Below are positions 52,795-64,000 of a stretch of DNA of 64,000 nt, in pieces. The position numbers were made by a program, and so were the translations under genes. The notes under the pieces were generated by a model. It saw only the letters and a program-made list of their open reading frames with translations, was not told the DNA's origin and made no database searches. The DNA is from Paracentrotus lividus. Lineage: Eukaryota > Echinodermata > Echinoidea > Camarodonta > Echinidae. The stretch spans positions 29,932,170 to 29,996,169 of the forward strand of contig CALNVZ010003433.1 of the NCBI GenBank assembly GCA_940671915.1, read 5' to 3'. Within the stretch, counting starts at the first letter, position 1. Every line of letters begins with the position of its first letter.

Positions 52795-54950
52795 CAGTTC
52801 AGTTCAGCTCAGTTCAATTTTATTCTTTCTCAATTTTATAAAAACAATAACAAAGACAATAACATATACAATGTAAAACTTATAAATGTTTACATAAGAT
52901 AAAAGGAAAAAGAAGGGAAACTACAAAAAAGTTCAAATAACTTGTTGGGTGTAGATCCCGAGCATAATATATTAGATACAGTTTATGAATATGAAACAAT
53001 ACACAGCACTTCACACACTCACACACGCATCAGCAGGCACACGGGGGGGGGGGGTGGTAATGGTATACAATAGTTACGGTATGTGTACATCTGAATAGGC
53101 ATCAATACATTTTTTTTTCTAAACTTAGATTTAAAAGCAGTAAGAGAAGAAGAACTTCTGATATCATCAGGAAGATTATTCCACTGTCGTGGACCAGAAT
53201 GTCGAACAGAATTTAAAAAAGATTGAGTTTTAACTTTTGGATAATGAAATTTATTACTTGAACGGGTATAATGACGATGAACCGACTTATTCATGATAAA
53301 CATATTTGAGATATTGCTGGGAATAATGTTATTGAATGCTCGAAACGTCAGAGTTGCTATCTGACATTTATATATATCAAAAACATTTAAGGTTTTTAGA
53401 CGAAAAAATAATGGACGCGAGTGAGCTCTAAACGAGGAATTAGTGCAGATTCTTAATATTTTCTTTTGTAGCTTATGGAAGGGTTCCAATTTAGTCACTC
53501 CTACATTTGCCCAAATAACATTACAATATTGTAGGTATGGCAAGGCGAGGCAGTTATATAACATAAACAGTTCTCTTACAGGTAAAAAGGCACGAAGTTT
53601 ACATAATATACCAACAGTTTCTGAGACTTTGTTCATAATAGACAAACGATGTTCATTGAAAGATAATGTGTCATCCAATGTTACACCTAGAAACTTCACA
53701 GTTTTACTACAATGTAATAAAGTTTTGTTCATATATATATTTAAGCCAGAAATGTCGCGTTTTTTCCCCCCGTTTTTTACAGAAGTATAATATATTTGTC
53801 TTATCATAGTTTATTACCAGTTCATTTGCATTAAACCAATTTTCAACTTTAACTAGTTCTTCAATAATATTTTTAACAAGTATATCAAAATCAGCGTGAG
53901 AGACAACTAAATTCGTATCGTCCGCAAAAAGAGCAAAGTGAAAAAGTGAAGAACCATTGCATAAGTCATTTACATAAATAAGAAACAGGAGAAGGCCCAG
54001 TGTGGAGCCCTGGGGGACACCATACTGGACCCTCTCATGATGAGAAACAAAGTTATTATAAATGGTATAGTGAAAACGATTAGATAAATAATTCTGAAAC
54101 CATGTAAAAGCAGTACCACGTATTCCAAATCTGGACAATTTAGCAAGTAAAATATTGTGGTCAATTACATCAAAGGCTTTAGACAGATCAAGAAATATAC
54201 CAATGGAGTGTAAATTACCATTCATCTTATTAATGATATGGTCATGAAGATCAATCAGAGCATGTTCGCATGATGAGTTTGCCCTAAAACCGTATTGTGA
54301 ATTATTAAAAAGGTTGTTCTTATTAATATTACCTATAAGCCTGTTATACATTAACTTTTCTAATATTTTTGAAAAACAGGGAAGTAGTGTAATCGGTCGA
54401 TAATTAGAAAATATGTGAGGATTACCCTTTTTGAATACAGGAATTAATTTACCAATTTTTATGTCTTTAGGTACCGTACCTGAGTAAAACGAAAGATTTA
54501 TTATGTGAATAAGAGGTTTGGTAATTGAATATATAACTTGTTTGATCACAGCTTGACTTATTCCGTCAACTCCGATGCTTTTACTAGCTTTAAAAAGTTT
54601 AACAATATCAATAATCTCAGTTTCATCGATTGTTTTTAGAATTAGGGCAGTTTTCTATAGCAAAGGAGGAAAAGGGCTACCGGATTAGCTTTGATATTCG
54701 CTGCAATAGTTCACAAAAGTATTGTTTCTTTGCTCGTTTTAGAATTGCATTTAATTTATTGCGATATCTTTTAAATTTTCTTTTTGTTGAAGCAGTTCTT
54801 TTTTTTTACAGAATATTTTATATAAATTATCCTTTTTAACAATGCATTTGATAATGAGTATGTTATCCAGGGTTTCTTCGGGGACTTTTTCCTATTCTTC
54901 TCAGTTATAGGGGATACAGTTATTTGCATAAGCATTTCTAAAACTATGAA
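52795..54950 (-). mobile_element. LINE with nearly whole reverse transcriptase, CR1-like
   Basis: Minus strand. 54549-53770 encodes PKDIKIGKLIPVFKKGNP, NYRPITLLPCFSKILEKLMY, YGFRANSSCEHALIDLHDHI, IFLDLSKAFDVIDHNILLAK, YGVPQGSTLG and FALFADDTNLVV (catalytic FADD). One frame change near 53750-53770, at a T/C homopolymer, leads into 53807-53019 with KFLGVTLDDTLSFNEH, LPYLQYCNVIWANVG, LQKKILRICTNSS and RQWNNLPDDIRSSSSL. Upstream to about 54900 more coding remnants with stops are seen (IDIVKLFKASKSIGVDGIS). No endonuclease was found. The 3' tail is CAGTT-type pentamers, like the tail at 41460. Confidence 0.9.
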
Positions 54951-55619
54951 TCAATATATTATAAGCATGGTCAAATCATCAGAAGATGTGCCGGGGGGGG
55001 GGGGGTGGATATTCATAATCGGTCGAGCGGGACTCATGTTTTGTGTTAGTGGGGTGGGGGGGGGATGAGCTACGCAGTGGGACTCATTTCCCTAGGTTAG
55101 GACTGAAGGGATCTTGGGCCATCGGATCAACAAAATGAGGACAAAAAGTGGGTAAAATGTATACAATTGGGCTGAAAGGAGTGACCAATTTTTTTTTTCT
55201 CTCTCTCTCTCTCTCTCCCTTTTGACCACGTGAGGGTTATAGGAAGATGCTAAGGTCATTAGGACCACGTGGTGCAAAAATTGGGACAGGCGTATTGAGA
55301 AGAAGAAAAAAAAGGTCCGATACGTTGGTCTGAAGGTCCCTTAACCTGAAAATGAAATTGAATACGATTTAGATTTAATAGGGTTAGTAGAGCAAGTTTG
55401 AAAATGAAATAAAGTTTATAATTTGAGTTTAGTTTGTTCCAATTGTTCTGAAAAATGGAACAAGGTTTCGAAACATGAAAATACCGTGGTCATGTCGTCA
55501 TTACGGAATGATAACTGATCATTTTCTTGCTAATCGTGGCACACGTATGTTCCAACCGCTCGTTTCCTGGGCGCATCCATGTTGAAATGTTATAATTAGC
55601 ATAACCACTGAACCGGTTC
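54951..55619. other. No gene seen
   Basis: G runs near 54992-55066 and a (CT)n tract at about 55198-55217. No family or exon recognised. Confidence 0.6.
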
Positions 55620-58600
55620 CGTTGAACTTCCGTGAACTTTGCGAACTTTGCCCGCTGTAATTAGCTCCTCCCGTTTCGTTATATGAGCAAGAAAACCTCT
55701 CAAAATATGTTATTTTCCGGTGTGCGCGTCCGGGTGAGCAAATACAAATGAATATTTATGAGAAGATATGAATCAAGCTCGTTTAATTAAAGTTACTTAT
55801 TTCTCACAAAACTGTACCAAAAGTGACATATATTTCCAACAGAAAAAGTTTGTAAAATTTTGAATATTTATGAATAATATTTTATTTCTCATTTTTTTTT
55901 CCTTTTCCGAATTTTTACAAGCTTTTACGACCTTTATATTTAAAAACTATGATATATTTTTTATAATTTCCATCATTTCGGGAGATGGAATATAAAAAAA
56001 CGTTGATGTTAGAAGCTCCAGAGAAAACAGGTAATTTTCAACGAATTGAATTTCCGTATACCATGGAGCTACTAAGTTATGAGTATATTGTATATGCAAT
56101 GTATCTAGAGGGTTAGGCTATAATAAAGTAAGTTATATTAAATATAGTCAGTGTATGAACAACAGTTACTTGGAGGAACAGGTATATTTTGTGGATGTAT
56201 TTAGTAATTAATCATGGAAGCTCTGCGCGGTTAGTACCATGGAGCTTACTAAATTAAGTAAGGCTACGGTACGTATCTAACATAATTATTGTCATTAGTT
56301 TTTACAATGCAAAGGTTTGACACATGTTTGTAGATTATGTGCTAACTCTACCTGGCCTTATTTATATTATTAATCGATCTATGAAATTAAAATGAGAAAT
56401 GCTTTACTTTTTTTTATATCATATAAAAAATATAATTTAAAAAAAACACACAAACAATCATGCAGACAAAACAAAATGGGAAACCTTTTCATTGCCATTG
56501 CACTTGTAATTATTTTCGAATTAATAAGCTTCAGAATATTATAGCCTTTAGTTAGAACTCTATTACTATCAACAAAGTACAACTGTTTCTCCAAGTTGTT
56601 AGTTGTTGTTCATACACCAAGGGCGTAAATCCCGGGGGGGGGGATACATCCCCCAGATTTTGGGGAGGGGGATGCCCTGTACAAACACCTCCCCCCAGTT
56701 TTCAAAAAAGAAATGAAAAAAAAATACACTAGGTAATGTTGTTATTGGTTAAAAATAGCGCTCTCATTACTCTAAAATGCCTCTTTTTTTACCCCCCAAA
56801 CCCAAATTTTTTTCTGCTCGGTCGCTATGCGACCTCGCACTAAGTAACAAACAGTAACCTAAGTATAAAATAGTTGGATCCAATGTATTTGATTGATACA
56901 CGTCTGCCAAAACCCAATACACCCCCTCTCCTCGTCTGGGGACAAACCTTAGGAAAGGGTGTTGTTGACAATCAAATAGTTGTGTGGAGGGTTTAATTGG
57001 GGACTGCAGCCCACAAAATTTTCGTAGCAAAGATTGTGGATTCGTTTTCTATCGCTGGGTTTTTTTTTTTTAACAAAGTATGTAAAATGTATCTTCTAAA
57101 TGGATACTAATTATTTTCTGCTCGCACTTCGCTCTCGCTGATAATAAATAGGATTTATAATCTCAAATTTAAGCTTAAACATTTGGACTCGCGCTTCGTG
57201 CTCGCATTACTTTTTTTATTATTAAAATGAACAGGAATCAAGGCTATCATTATGATTCTTAAAAGCATACATTCAAAGACAAATTTTCTTCGTACACCCT
57301 CCCTCTTCGAATACATTTTCTCTTTGGGTCTCTATATGCCTCTGAAAGTGTCCCTTTTATAGAAAAAGTGCCCTTTTTTCCATCGAGACCCCACTTTCAA
57401 ATTCGTGACGCCGCCTCTACTGTGTTGTTTTGTTCTGTTTTGTTGGGTTTTTTTTTCGCGCTCGAAGATACTATAAAGGACCTTTAATGTATAAGAATAT
57501 ATTCAATTTCAGCCTAAAAATTTTCGGCTCGCGCTTCGCGCTCGCTGATAGTAAAGTGGAAATACAATGCACAAATATTCTCAAACTTTACCTCAAAAAT
57601 TTCGGCTTGCGCTTCGCGCTCGGCATTACTTTTTTCAATTACTAAAATAAACTGGAATCAAGGCAGTCATTATGATTATTTAAAGTATACATTCAAGACA
57701 ACTTTTATTCGTATCTCCTCGCTCTCTGAATAAATTTCTCTTTAGATCTATGCCTCTGATCTAAAGTGTCCCCCTTTTCAGAAAAAAGTGCACTTTTTAT
57801 CGAGACCCCACTTTCAAATCCATTCTGCCTCTACTACATATTTTGTTTTTCGTTTTTATTTTGTTTCCCGTTCGCAATACTATATTGGACCTTTAATGCA
57901 CAAACATATCCAATTTCAGCTTAAATTTTCGGCTCGCGCTTCGCGCTCGCTGATACTAAAAAAGGAACTATAATGCACAAATAACTCCAATTTTTAGCTA
58001 AAATTTTCGGCTCGCGCTTCGCGCTCGCATTAGATTTTTTTCCATTACTAAAATGAACAGGAATCAATGCAGCCACTGAAGCTAGAAACATACATTCAAA
58101 GACAAATTTTCTATGTGTTTTTGAGCTTGTGAATGCCAAACAAGATCGAGACAAGTTGGCAAATTATTTCGCTCATCCCCCACTCCTTGACACGGATTTA
58201 CGCCGTTGTCATACACTGACTATATTTAATATAAGTTACTTTAAAACTCGACCCTCTAGATACATTGCATTGTATACGCATAACACGCATAACTTAGTAG
58301 CTTCATGGTATACGGAAAACGCTGTTTTAAATTTGTTGAAAATTACCTGTTTTCTAGAGCTTCTAACACCAACGTTTTTCATGTTCATCTCCCGGAAATG
58401 ATGGAAATTATTATTTAAAAAATATATCACAGTACTTATAAATAAATGTCGGTAAAGCTGTAAAAATTCGAAAAGGAAAAAGAAATGAGAAAATAAATAT
58501 TATTTCATAAATATTTAAAAAATTTTACAAACTTTTTCTTGTTGTAATTAACTTTGCGTCAGTTTTGTGAGAGATAAGTAACCTTAATTGAACGAGCTTG

Positions 58601-58745
58601 ATTCATATCTTCTTATAAATATCCATTTCTATTTGCGCACCGGGTGCGCACACTGGAAAAAAATATTATTTTGAGAGTTTCCTTGGCATTAACGAACGAG
58701 AGAGCTAATTACAGCGGGCAATGTGCACAGAAGTTCAGGGAACTT
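55620..58745. mobile_element. 3.1-kb foldback with ~540-bp arms
   Basis: Arms 55620-56160 and 58206-58745 are inverted copies with moderate divergence: TTTGCCCGCTGTAATTAGCT, GATATGAATCAAGCTCGTTT and TATTAAATATAGTCAGTGTA each have their complement in the other arm. The 2-kb centre holds the tandem block at 57060-58110. No transposase frame was found, so it is non-autonomous or its coding part is lost. Confidence 0.8.
57060..58110. repeat. ~400-bp tandem repeat with CTCGCGCTTCGCGCTCGC words
   Basis: Two and a half units of roughly 400 bp start near 57100, 57500 and 57910. Each has one or two copies of TCGGCTCGCGCTTCGCGCTC followed by CTGATA, then AAATGAACAGGAATCAA and ACATACATTCAAAGACAA. The CG-rich words stand out from the AT-rich background. 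Confidence 0.8.
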
Positions 58746-58799
58746 GTATATGGTTAAGAAGAAAATATTGGGTAAAAATTAGTAGTGTAACAGGTGCGT

Positions 58800-61700
58800 A
58801 TCCTGGATTTTGCACCCCGGGGGCCCGACGTGATTTTGGCGCCCTGTATGTGAGCGAAAGCCGAGCGAAAATTTTTGCTATATGGAAGTTTTAAAACTTT
58901 GCTCTTTCTATATAGAGAAACATTTAAAAGACCCCTTCTGTTTATTTTTTTTTTTCGCCCCTTAGTTTCTGGTAAATTCGGCACGCCTCCCTAAGTTTAG
59001 AATAAAGTTGGAACCCCTAAGTTAAAGTTAAATTTGGCGCCCCTACATTTTGAACTCAATCTGAAGTCCATAAGATTTAAGGCGCTCCCTAAGTTTTCAG
59101 ATCATTTTGGCGCCCATACATTTGAGCTAATTTGGCGCCCAATGTTTAAGGTCGATTAACGCCCTATTTAAGGTCGATCTTCTTAATTTAAGGCCGGTTG
59201 GAGCCCCCTCCTACATATAAGGTCGGTTTGGCGTCCCACGTTTAAGCTCAATAAGTCTCAGATCCCCTAAGTTTTTCAGACCCCCTAAATTCATAGTCGA
59301 TTCAGTGCCCTAAGTTAAGGTCGATTTGGCCCCTTTTTTGTTTAAATTCTATTTGGCGACCCCTAAATTCAAGGTCGAACTAACTCCCCTAAGTTTAAGG
59401 TCGATCTGGCACCCTTCAAAATTTAAGGTCGGTTTGGCGCCCCTGAGTTTAAGTTCATTTGGCGCCGCCCACCTATGCTACAAGTCAATTTGACGCCCTT
59501 ATGTTAAAGCTTAATATGGCGCCCCTACCTTTAAGCTCAATTTGCCCCCCCCCCCGTAGTTTAATGTCGATTTGGCGCCCCCTAAATTTTAAGGGTCGAT
59601 TTTTCGTCCCTAAGTTTAAGGTCAGTTTGAGGCCCCTATGTTAAATCTGGCGGCCCCACCGTTTAAGCTCAATTTGGCGCCCCTGTAGTTTAATGTCGAT
59701 TTACGCCCCTAAATTTAAACTCGACTTTACGTCCCTAAGTTTAAGGTTCAGGTTTGGTGCCCCCTATGTTTAAGCTCAATCTTGGCGCCCCTACGTTTAA
59801 GCTCAATTTTGGGCGCCCCGTAGTTAAATATCGATTTTAGCGCCCCTAAATATAAGGTCAACTTGACGCCCCTAAGGTTAAGGTCAATTTGACCGCCCCT
59901 ATGTTTAAGCTTAATTGGCGCCCCCGTAGTTTAATGTCGATTTGGCGCCCCCTAAAATTAAAGTCGATTTTGCGTCCTAAGTTTAAGGTCAGTTTTGCGC
60001 CCCATGGTTTAAGCTCAATCTGGCGGCCCTACGTTTCAGCTCAATTTGGTGCCCCGTAGTTTAATATCGATTTTAGCGCCCCCTAAATATAAGGTCGACT
60101 TGACGCCCCTAAGTTTCAGGTCAATTTGACGCCCCTATGTTTAAGCTTAATTTGGCGCCCCGTAGTTTAATGTCGATTTGGCGCCCCTAAAATTAAGTCG
60201 ATTTTGCGTCCCTAAGTTAAGGTCAGTTTTTGGCGCCCCTATGTTTAAGCTCAATCTGGCGCCCCTACCTTTAACATGTTTAAGCTCAATTTAGTGCCCC
60301 TTAGGTTAATGTCGATTTGGCGCCCCCTAAAATTTAAGGTCGACTTGACGCCCCAAAGTTTAAGGTAAATATTGACGCCCCTATGTTTAAGCATGGACTA
60401 GTGTCCATGGGTTTAGGCTTAATATGGCGCCCCTAACTTTAAGCTTAATTTGGCGCCCCCCGTAGCTCAATGTCGATTGGCGCCCCCTAAATTTAAGGTC
60501 GATTTTACGTCCCTAAGGTTTAAGGTCAGTTTGGCGCCCCTATGGTTAAGCTCAATCTGGCGCCCCTACGTTTAAGCTCAATTTGGCGCCCCTGTAGTTT
60601 AATGTCGATTTGAGCGCCCCTAAATTTAAGGTCGACTTGACGCCCCTAAGTTTAAGGTAAATTTGGACGCCCTATGTTTAAGCATGGACTAGTGTCCATG
60701 GTTAAGCTTAAATATGGCGCCCCTACCTTTAAGGCTTAATTTGACGCCCCCGTAGCTCATGTCGATTTGGTGCCCCTAAATTTAATGTCGATTTTACGTC
60801 CTAAGTTTAAGGGTCAGTTTGGCGCCCCTATGTTTAAGCTCAATCTGGCGCCCCTACGTTTAAGCTCAATTTGGCGCCCCTGTTGTTTAATGTCGATTTA
60901 GCGCCCCTAAATTTTAGGTCGACTTGACGGCCCTAAGTTTAAGGTCAATTTGACGCCCCTATATGTTTAAGCTTAATATGGCGCCCCCTATGTTTAAGCT
61001 TAATTTGGCGCCCCCGTAGTTTAATGTCGATTTGGCGGCCCCCTAAAAATTAAAGTCGATTTTTGCGTCCCTAAGTTTAAGGTCAGTTGGCGGCCCTATG
61101 TTTAAGCTCATCTGCGCCCCTACGTTCAGCTCAATTTGGTGCCCCGATTTAATATCGATTTAGCGCCCCCTAAATATAAGGTCGACTTGACGCCCCTAAG
61201 TTTCAGGTCAATTTGACGCCCCTATGTTTAAGCTTAATTTGGCGCCCCCGTAGTTTAATGTCGATTTGGCGCCCCCTAAAATTAAAGTCGATTTTGCGTC
61301 CCTAAGTTTAAGGTCAGTTTGGCGCCCCTATGTTTAAGCTCAATCTGGCGCCCCCTACCTTTAACATGTTTAAGCTCAATTTAGTGCCCCTCTAGGTTAA
61401 TGTCGATTTGGCGCCCCCTAAATTTAAGGTCGACTTTGACGCCCCAAAGTTTAAGGTAAATTTGACGCCCCTATGTTTAAGCATGGACTAGTGTCCATGT
61501 TTAGGCTTAATATGGCGCCCCTAACTTTAAGCTTAATTTGGCGCCCCCGTAGCTCAATGTCGATTTGGCGCCCCCTAAATTTAAGGTCGATTTTACGTCC
61601 CTAAGTTTAAGGTCAGTTTGGCGCCCCTATGGTTAAGCTCAATCTGGCGCCCTACGTTTAAGCTCAATTTGGCGCCCCTGTAGTTTAATGTCGATTTTGA

Positions 61701-62310
61701 CGCCCCCTAAATTTAAGGTCGACTTGACGCCCCTAAGTTTAAGGTAAATTTGACGCCCCTATGTTTAAGCATGGACTAGTGTCCATGGTTTAAGTTAATA
61801 TGGCGCCCCTACCTTTAAGCTTAATTTGACGCCCCCGTAGCTCAATGTCGATTTGGTGCCCCTAAATTTAATGTTCGATTTTACGTCCCTAAGTTTAAGG
61901 TCAGTTTGGCGCCCCTATGTTTAAGCTCAATCTGGCGCCCCTACGTTTAAGCTCAATTTGGCGCCCCTGTTGTTAATGTCGATTTAGCGCCCCTAAAATT
62001 TTAGGTCGACTTGACCGCCCTAAGTTTAAGGTCAATTTGACGCCCCTATATGTTTTAAGCTTAATATGGCGCCCCTACCTTTAAGCTCAATTTGGCGCCC
62101 CTGTTGTTTAATGTCGATTTAGCGCCTCCTAAAATTTAAGGTCGACTTGAAGCCCCTATGTTTAAGCTTAAATATGGCGCCCCCTAAACTTATGCGACTT
62201 GATGCCCCTAAGTTTAAGATCAATTTGACGCCCGTATGTTTAAGCTTAAATGGCGCCCCTACCTTTAAGAGGCTCAATTTGCGCGCCTACCCGGGGTGCC
62301 CGGGCCCGAA
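58800..62310. repeat. 3.5-kb satellite, ~27-bp GGCGCC monomer with higher-order repeats
   Basis: More than a hundred monomers of 26-28 bp read T(G)GCGCCCCTA, then (A/T/C)GTTTAAG, then (C/G)TC(A/G)ATTT. Variant monomers alternate in a set order. The marker CATGGACTAGTGTCCATG starts near 60392, 60683, 61482 and 61770, giving higher-order periods of about 290 and 1,090 bp. The left 400 bp and right edge are more degenerate. Open frames within it are short and shift with monomer length, so it is non-coding. Confidence 0.93.
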
Positions 62311-62919
62311 AGCCCCCCCCCCCCGATACCCAGAATACACGCATGTGTAATAAAATAATCAGCGCCATACCTGACCATATTAGAGTTTGAGGATACATAG
62401 TCCCATAATATTATGTTTTTAGATAATTAAAAAGCGTCATCCCAAATTTGAAAGATTTTTTTAATAAATGAATCACTCATATTCATTTTACCAAAATACA
62501 CAATATCAAGGTAGATATGCTACAAAACAAGATAAAAAGAACAAAATAAACACTGAAAATTCGGAAAGAAGATAAAATTGGGTTTAAATTAATTATTGTA
62601 ATCTTCCCTCAAGTGCCTTAATTAGCAAATTAGTTTTTAAATACCAATCGGGTTTGATTGTCTAAAATGTTAATTCAAAAGTAGATTCACGGGGAACCAT
62701 GACCAAATGCGTAAGTAAAACATTTTAAATCTCATTAGATATCTTATTGAAGATTTTGAAAAAATTATTTCAGCCTGGGAGACAGACAAAGCGAGAAAAA
62801 TAACTGCCGCCCTCACGTGACAATATTAGCTGCCCTCTTGCGTCGATGCCTATAAATATGTCAATATGGCGCCTTCCACGAAGCGGCAATTGGTTGCGTA
62901 CATTAGGAACATACGTGGA
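62311..62919. other. No gene seen
   Basis: AT-rich sequence between the satellite and the tandem repeat; no exon, family or inverted repeat was recognised. Confidence 0.6.
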
Positions 62920-63212
62920 GAGAGTCCAGTATGTTTGACTCCAGTTGGAGTCAAGAAGGTAGACTCCCACGAGGTGTCATCTAAAACTCTGGTTGGGGGT
63001 TGAACGTTTGTCCCTGAGATGACACTCGAAGAGAGTCTAGTATGTTTGACTCCAGATGGAGTCAAGAAGGTAGACTCCCACGAGGTGTCATCTAAACTCT
63101 GGTTTGGGGGGGGGGGTTGAACGTTTGTCCCTGAGATGACACTCAAAAGAGTCTAACATGTTTGACTCTAGTCGGAGTCAAGAAGGTAGACTCCAATAAG
63201 GTGTCAGTTGTA
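62920..63212 (-). repeat. ~111-116 bp tandem repeat, 2.6 copies
   Basis: Units start near 62920, 63031 and 63147 with AGAGTC(C/T)AGTATGTTTGA and TGGAGTCAAGAAGGTAGACT. Each contains the small palindrome GACTCCAGTTGGAGTC or a variant. On the minus strand the first two units stay open (DDTSWESTFLTPTGVKHTGL repeated), but the third drifts and no start or splice signal supports a gene. Confidence 0.85.
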
Positions 63213-63316
63213 CTCAAATTAAAGAAGTCTGCTTTAACCAATTTAAGTGTCATCTCAGGGACAGAGCTGGACTCTTGTAAAAGGGTCACTTAGACACTTA
63301 TTTTTTTTCTGTGTGT

Positions 63317-63745
63317 GTGTAATGCAATTGGGGTAGGTTGTTACATCGACATGGGGTAGGTTGTTGTAACAACCTACCCCATGGGTGATTTTACACATAA
63401 AATCAACTGTAGGAAAGCCATTAGGCAGAATTACAGGGCATGGCTCAGGGGTATATTAGTGACATACATGTACTATATTCACAATACCAGACTATCATCA
63501 TGTGCCTTCAGTTGTAAGAACTATTACAAATTTTAATTTTTGTCAAAAATTCACTTGGAACTCTAAAAAATGATTTTTGTTGATTTACTTTTTAAGAAAA
63601 CAACGGAGAAACCCCATGACCGGCAGTTCATCACAGCTGTGTGTAGGCTGTATATAGATGCCAGTTAGCACGAACTCTCTTGTTCCAACTTAGCACACTG
63701 AGAACTGTAACAACTGACCCGTGTAACTTCCATACCCGGTCTCCC
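63317..63745. mobile_element. Truncated copy of the 33638-36599 MITE, without the 2.1-kb insert
   Basis: It matches 34068-34200 and then, without a break, 36305-36600 (junction GGGGTATTAGTGACATAC). It therefore shows the pre-insertion site of the 2.1-kb element. The right end CTCCCC/TA is kept; the left third is missing. Confidence 0.88.
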
Positions 63746-63875
63746 CTAATAATCTTGGCTCATTAATAATCTTTGCTTCGAATATTTTGTGGGCTGCGGG
63801 CCCCTAGCCCAAACACAATTACACCAATTCTTTTGACAAGGGTTGTCTCCAGGCGATGGCACTTATTGTTTGTTA

Positions 63876-64000
63876 ATTTACAGTGCGAGGTCGCATAGCG
63901 ACCGATCAGGAACACTTGGGGTTTTAAAAGACATATGAAGAAAAGATAGGGGCACTTTTTAGTATTGAAAGTGCCACTTTTTAAGAAACTGTCCATTAGA
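63876..64000. repeat. Interspersed repeat with GCGAGGTCGCATAGCGACCG
   Basis: Begins at the palindrome-containing GGTCGCATAGCGACC, followed by GGGGCACTTTTTAGTATTG and AAAGTGCCACTTTTT, echoing 48660-48780 and, inverted, 56740-56850. It runs off the window end. Confidence 0.6.

Noticed and set aside
62147-62350. Open frame at the end of the GGCGCC satellite
   Set aside because: Repeat translation; monomer length is not a multiple of three, so no stable protein repeat exists.
1-64000. tRNA, rRNA or snRNA genes
   Set aside because: No clover-leaf A/B box pair or conserved RNA core was recognised on either strand by eye; a covariance-model scan would be needed to exclude them.

Overview
The window is animal genomic DNA: AT-rich, with split genes, GT..AG introns, many microsatellites and a very high load of repeats. 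A single-B-box TRIM-like pair, CR1/jockey-type LINEs, and families of palindromic TA-targeting elements suggest a marine invertebrate deuterostome. An echinoderm, perhaps a holothurian, is my best guess, but the species cannot be fixed from sequence alone.

Layout. (1) 1.26-16.1 kb, plus strand: the 3' part of a multi-exon type I membrane receptor gene. Fifteen exons were placed by hand. They encode half an Ig domain, a split C2-like Ig domain, an orphan Cys-rich domain, two single-exon Ig domains, a duplicated two-FN3 cassette whose halves are joined by 21-nt microexons, a transmembrane exon, and a cytoplasmic tail with ITIM-like YDDL motifs. All internal junctions are phase 1 until the tail. 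The 5' end (signal peptide, first half of Ig1) lies outside the window. Introns hold a broken LINE, a PIF/Harbinger-like MITE and a foldback element. (2) 16.1-31.2 kb: no convincing gene. It holds MITEs (one with 9-bp and one with TTAA target duplications), a 106-bp-arm perfect hairpin, a CR1-like LINE, and a run of four different long palindromic elements seated in (TA)n between 26.2 and 30.6 kb. (3) 31.3-33.0 kb (+) and 45.7-47.5 kb (-): two intact, single-coding-exon, convergent paralogues with one B-box, a coiled coil and a beta-propeller-like C-terminus, no RING. (4) 33.6-45.0 kb, between the paralogues: nested elements. A 2.1-kb element with arrays of a short palindrome sits inside an older MITE, and the empty site is preserved at 63.3-63.7 kb. 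A second copy of the 2.1-kb element sits in a LINE at 42.1-44.1 kb. A 2.0-kb element has terminal inverted repeats that are themselves minisatellites. (5) 47.5-64 kb: more MITEs, a nearly whole LINE reverse transcriptase (52.8-54.9 kb), a 3.1-kb foldback, and a 3.5-kb satellite built on a ~27-bp GGCGCC-bearing monomer with ~290-bp and ~1,090-bp higher-order periods.

Functionally only three host genes are visible: one surface receptor and two TRIM-like proteins. The receptor tail and the B-box proteins are both of types often used in immune recognition or signalling, but no link between them is shown by the sequence. Coordinates were counted by hand from the sequence; splice sites were chosen by consensus plus phase continuity, and repeat identities were judged by eye.
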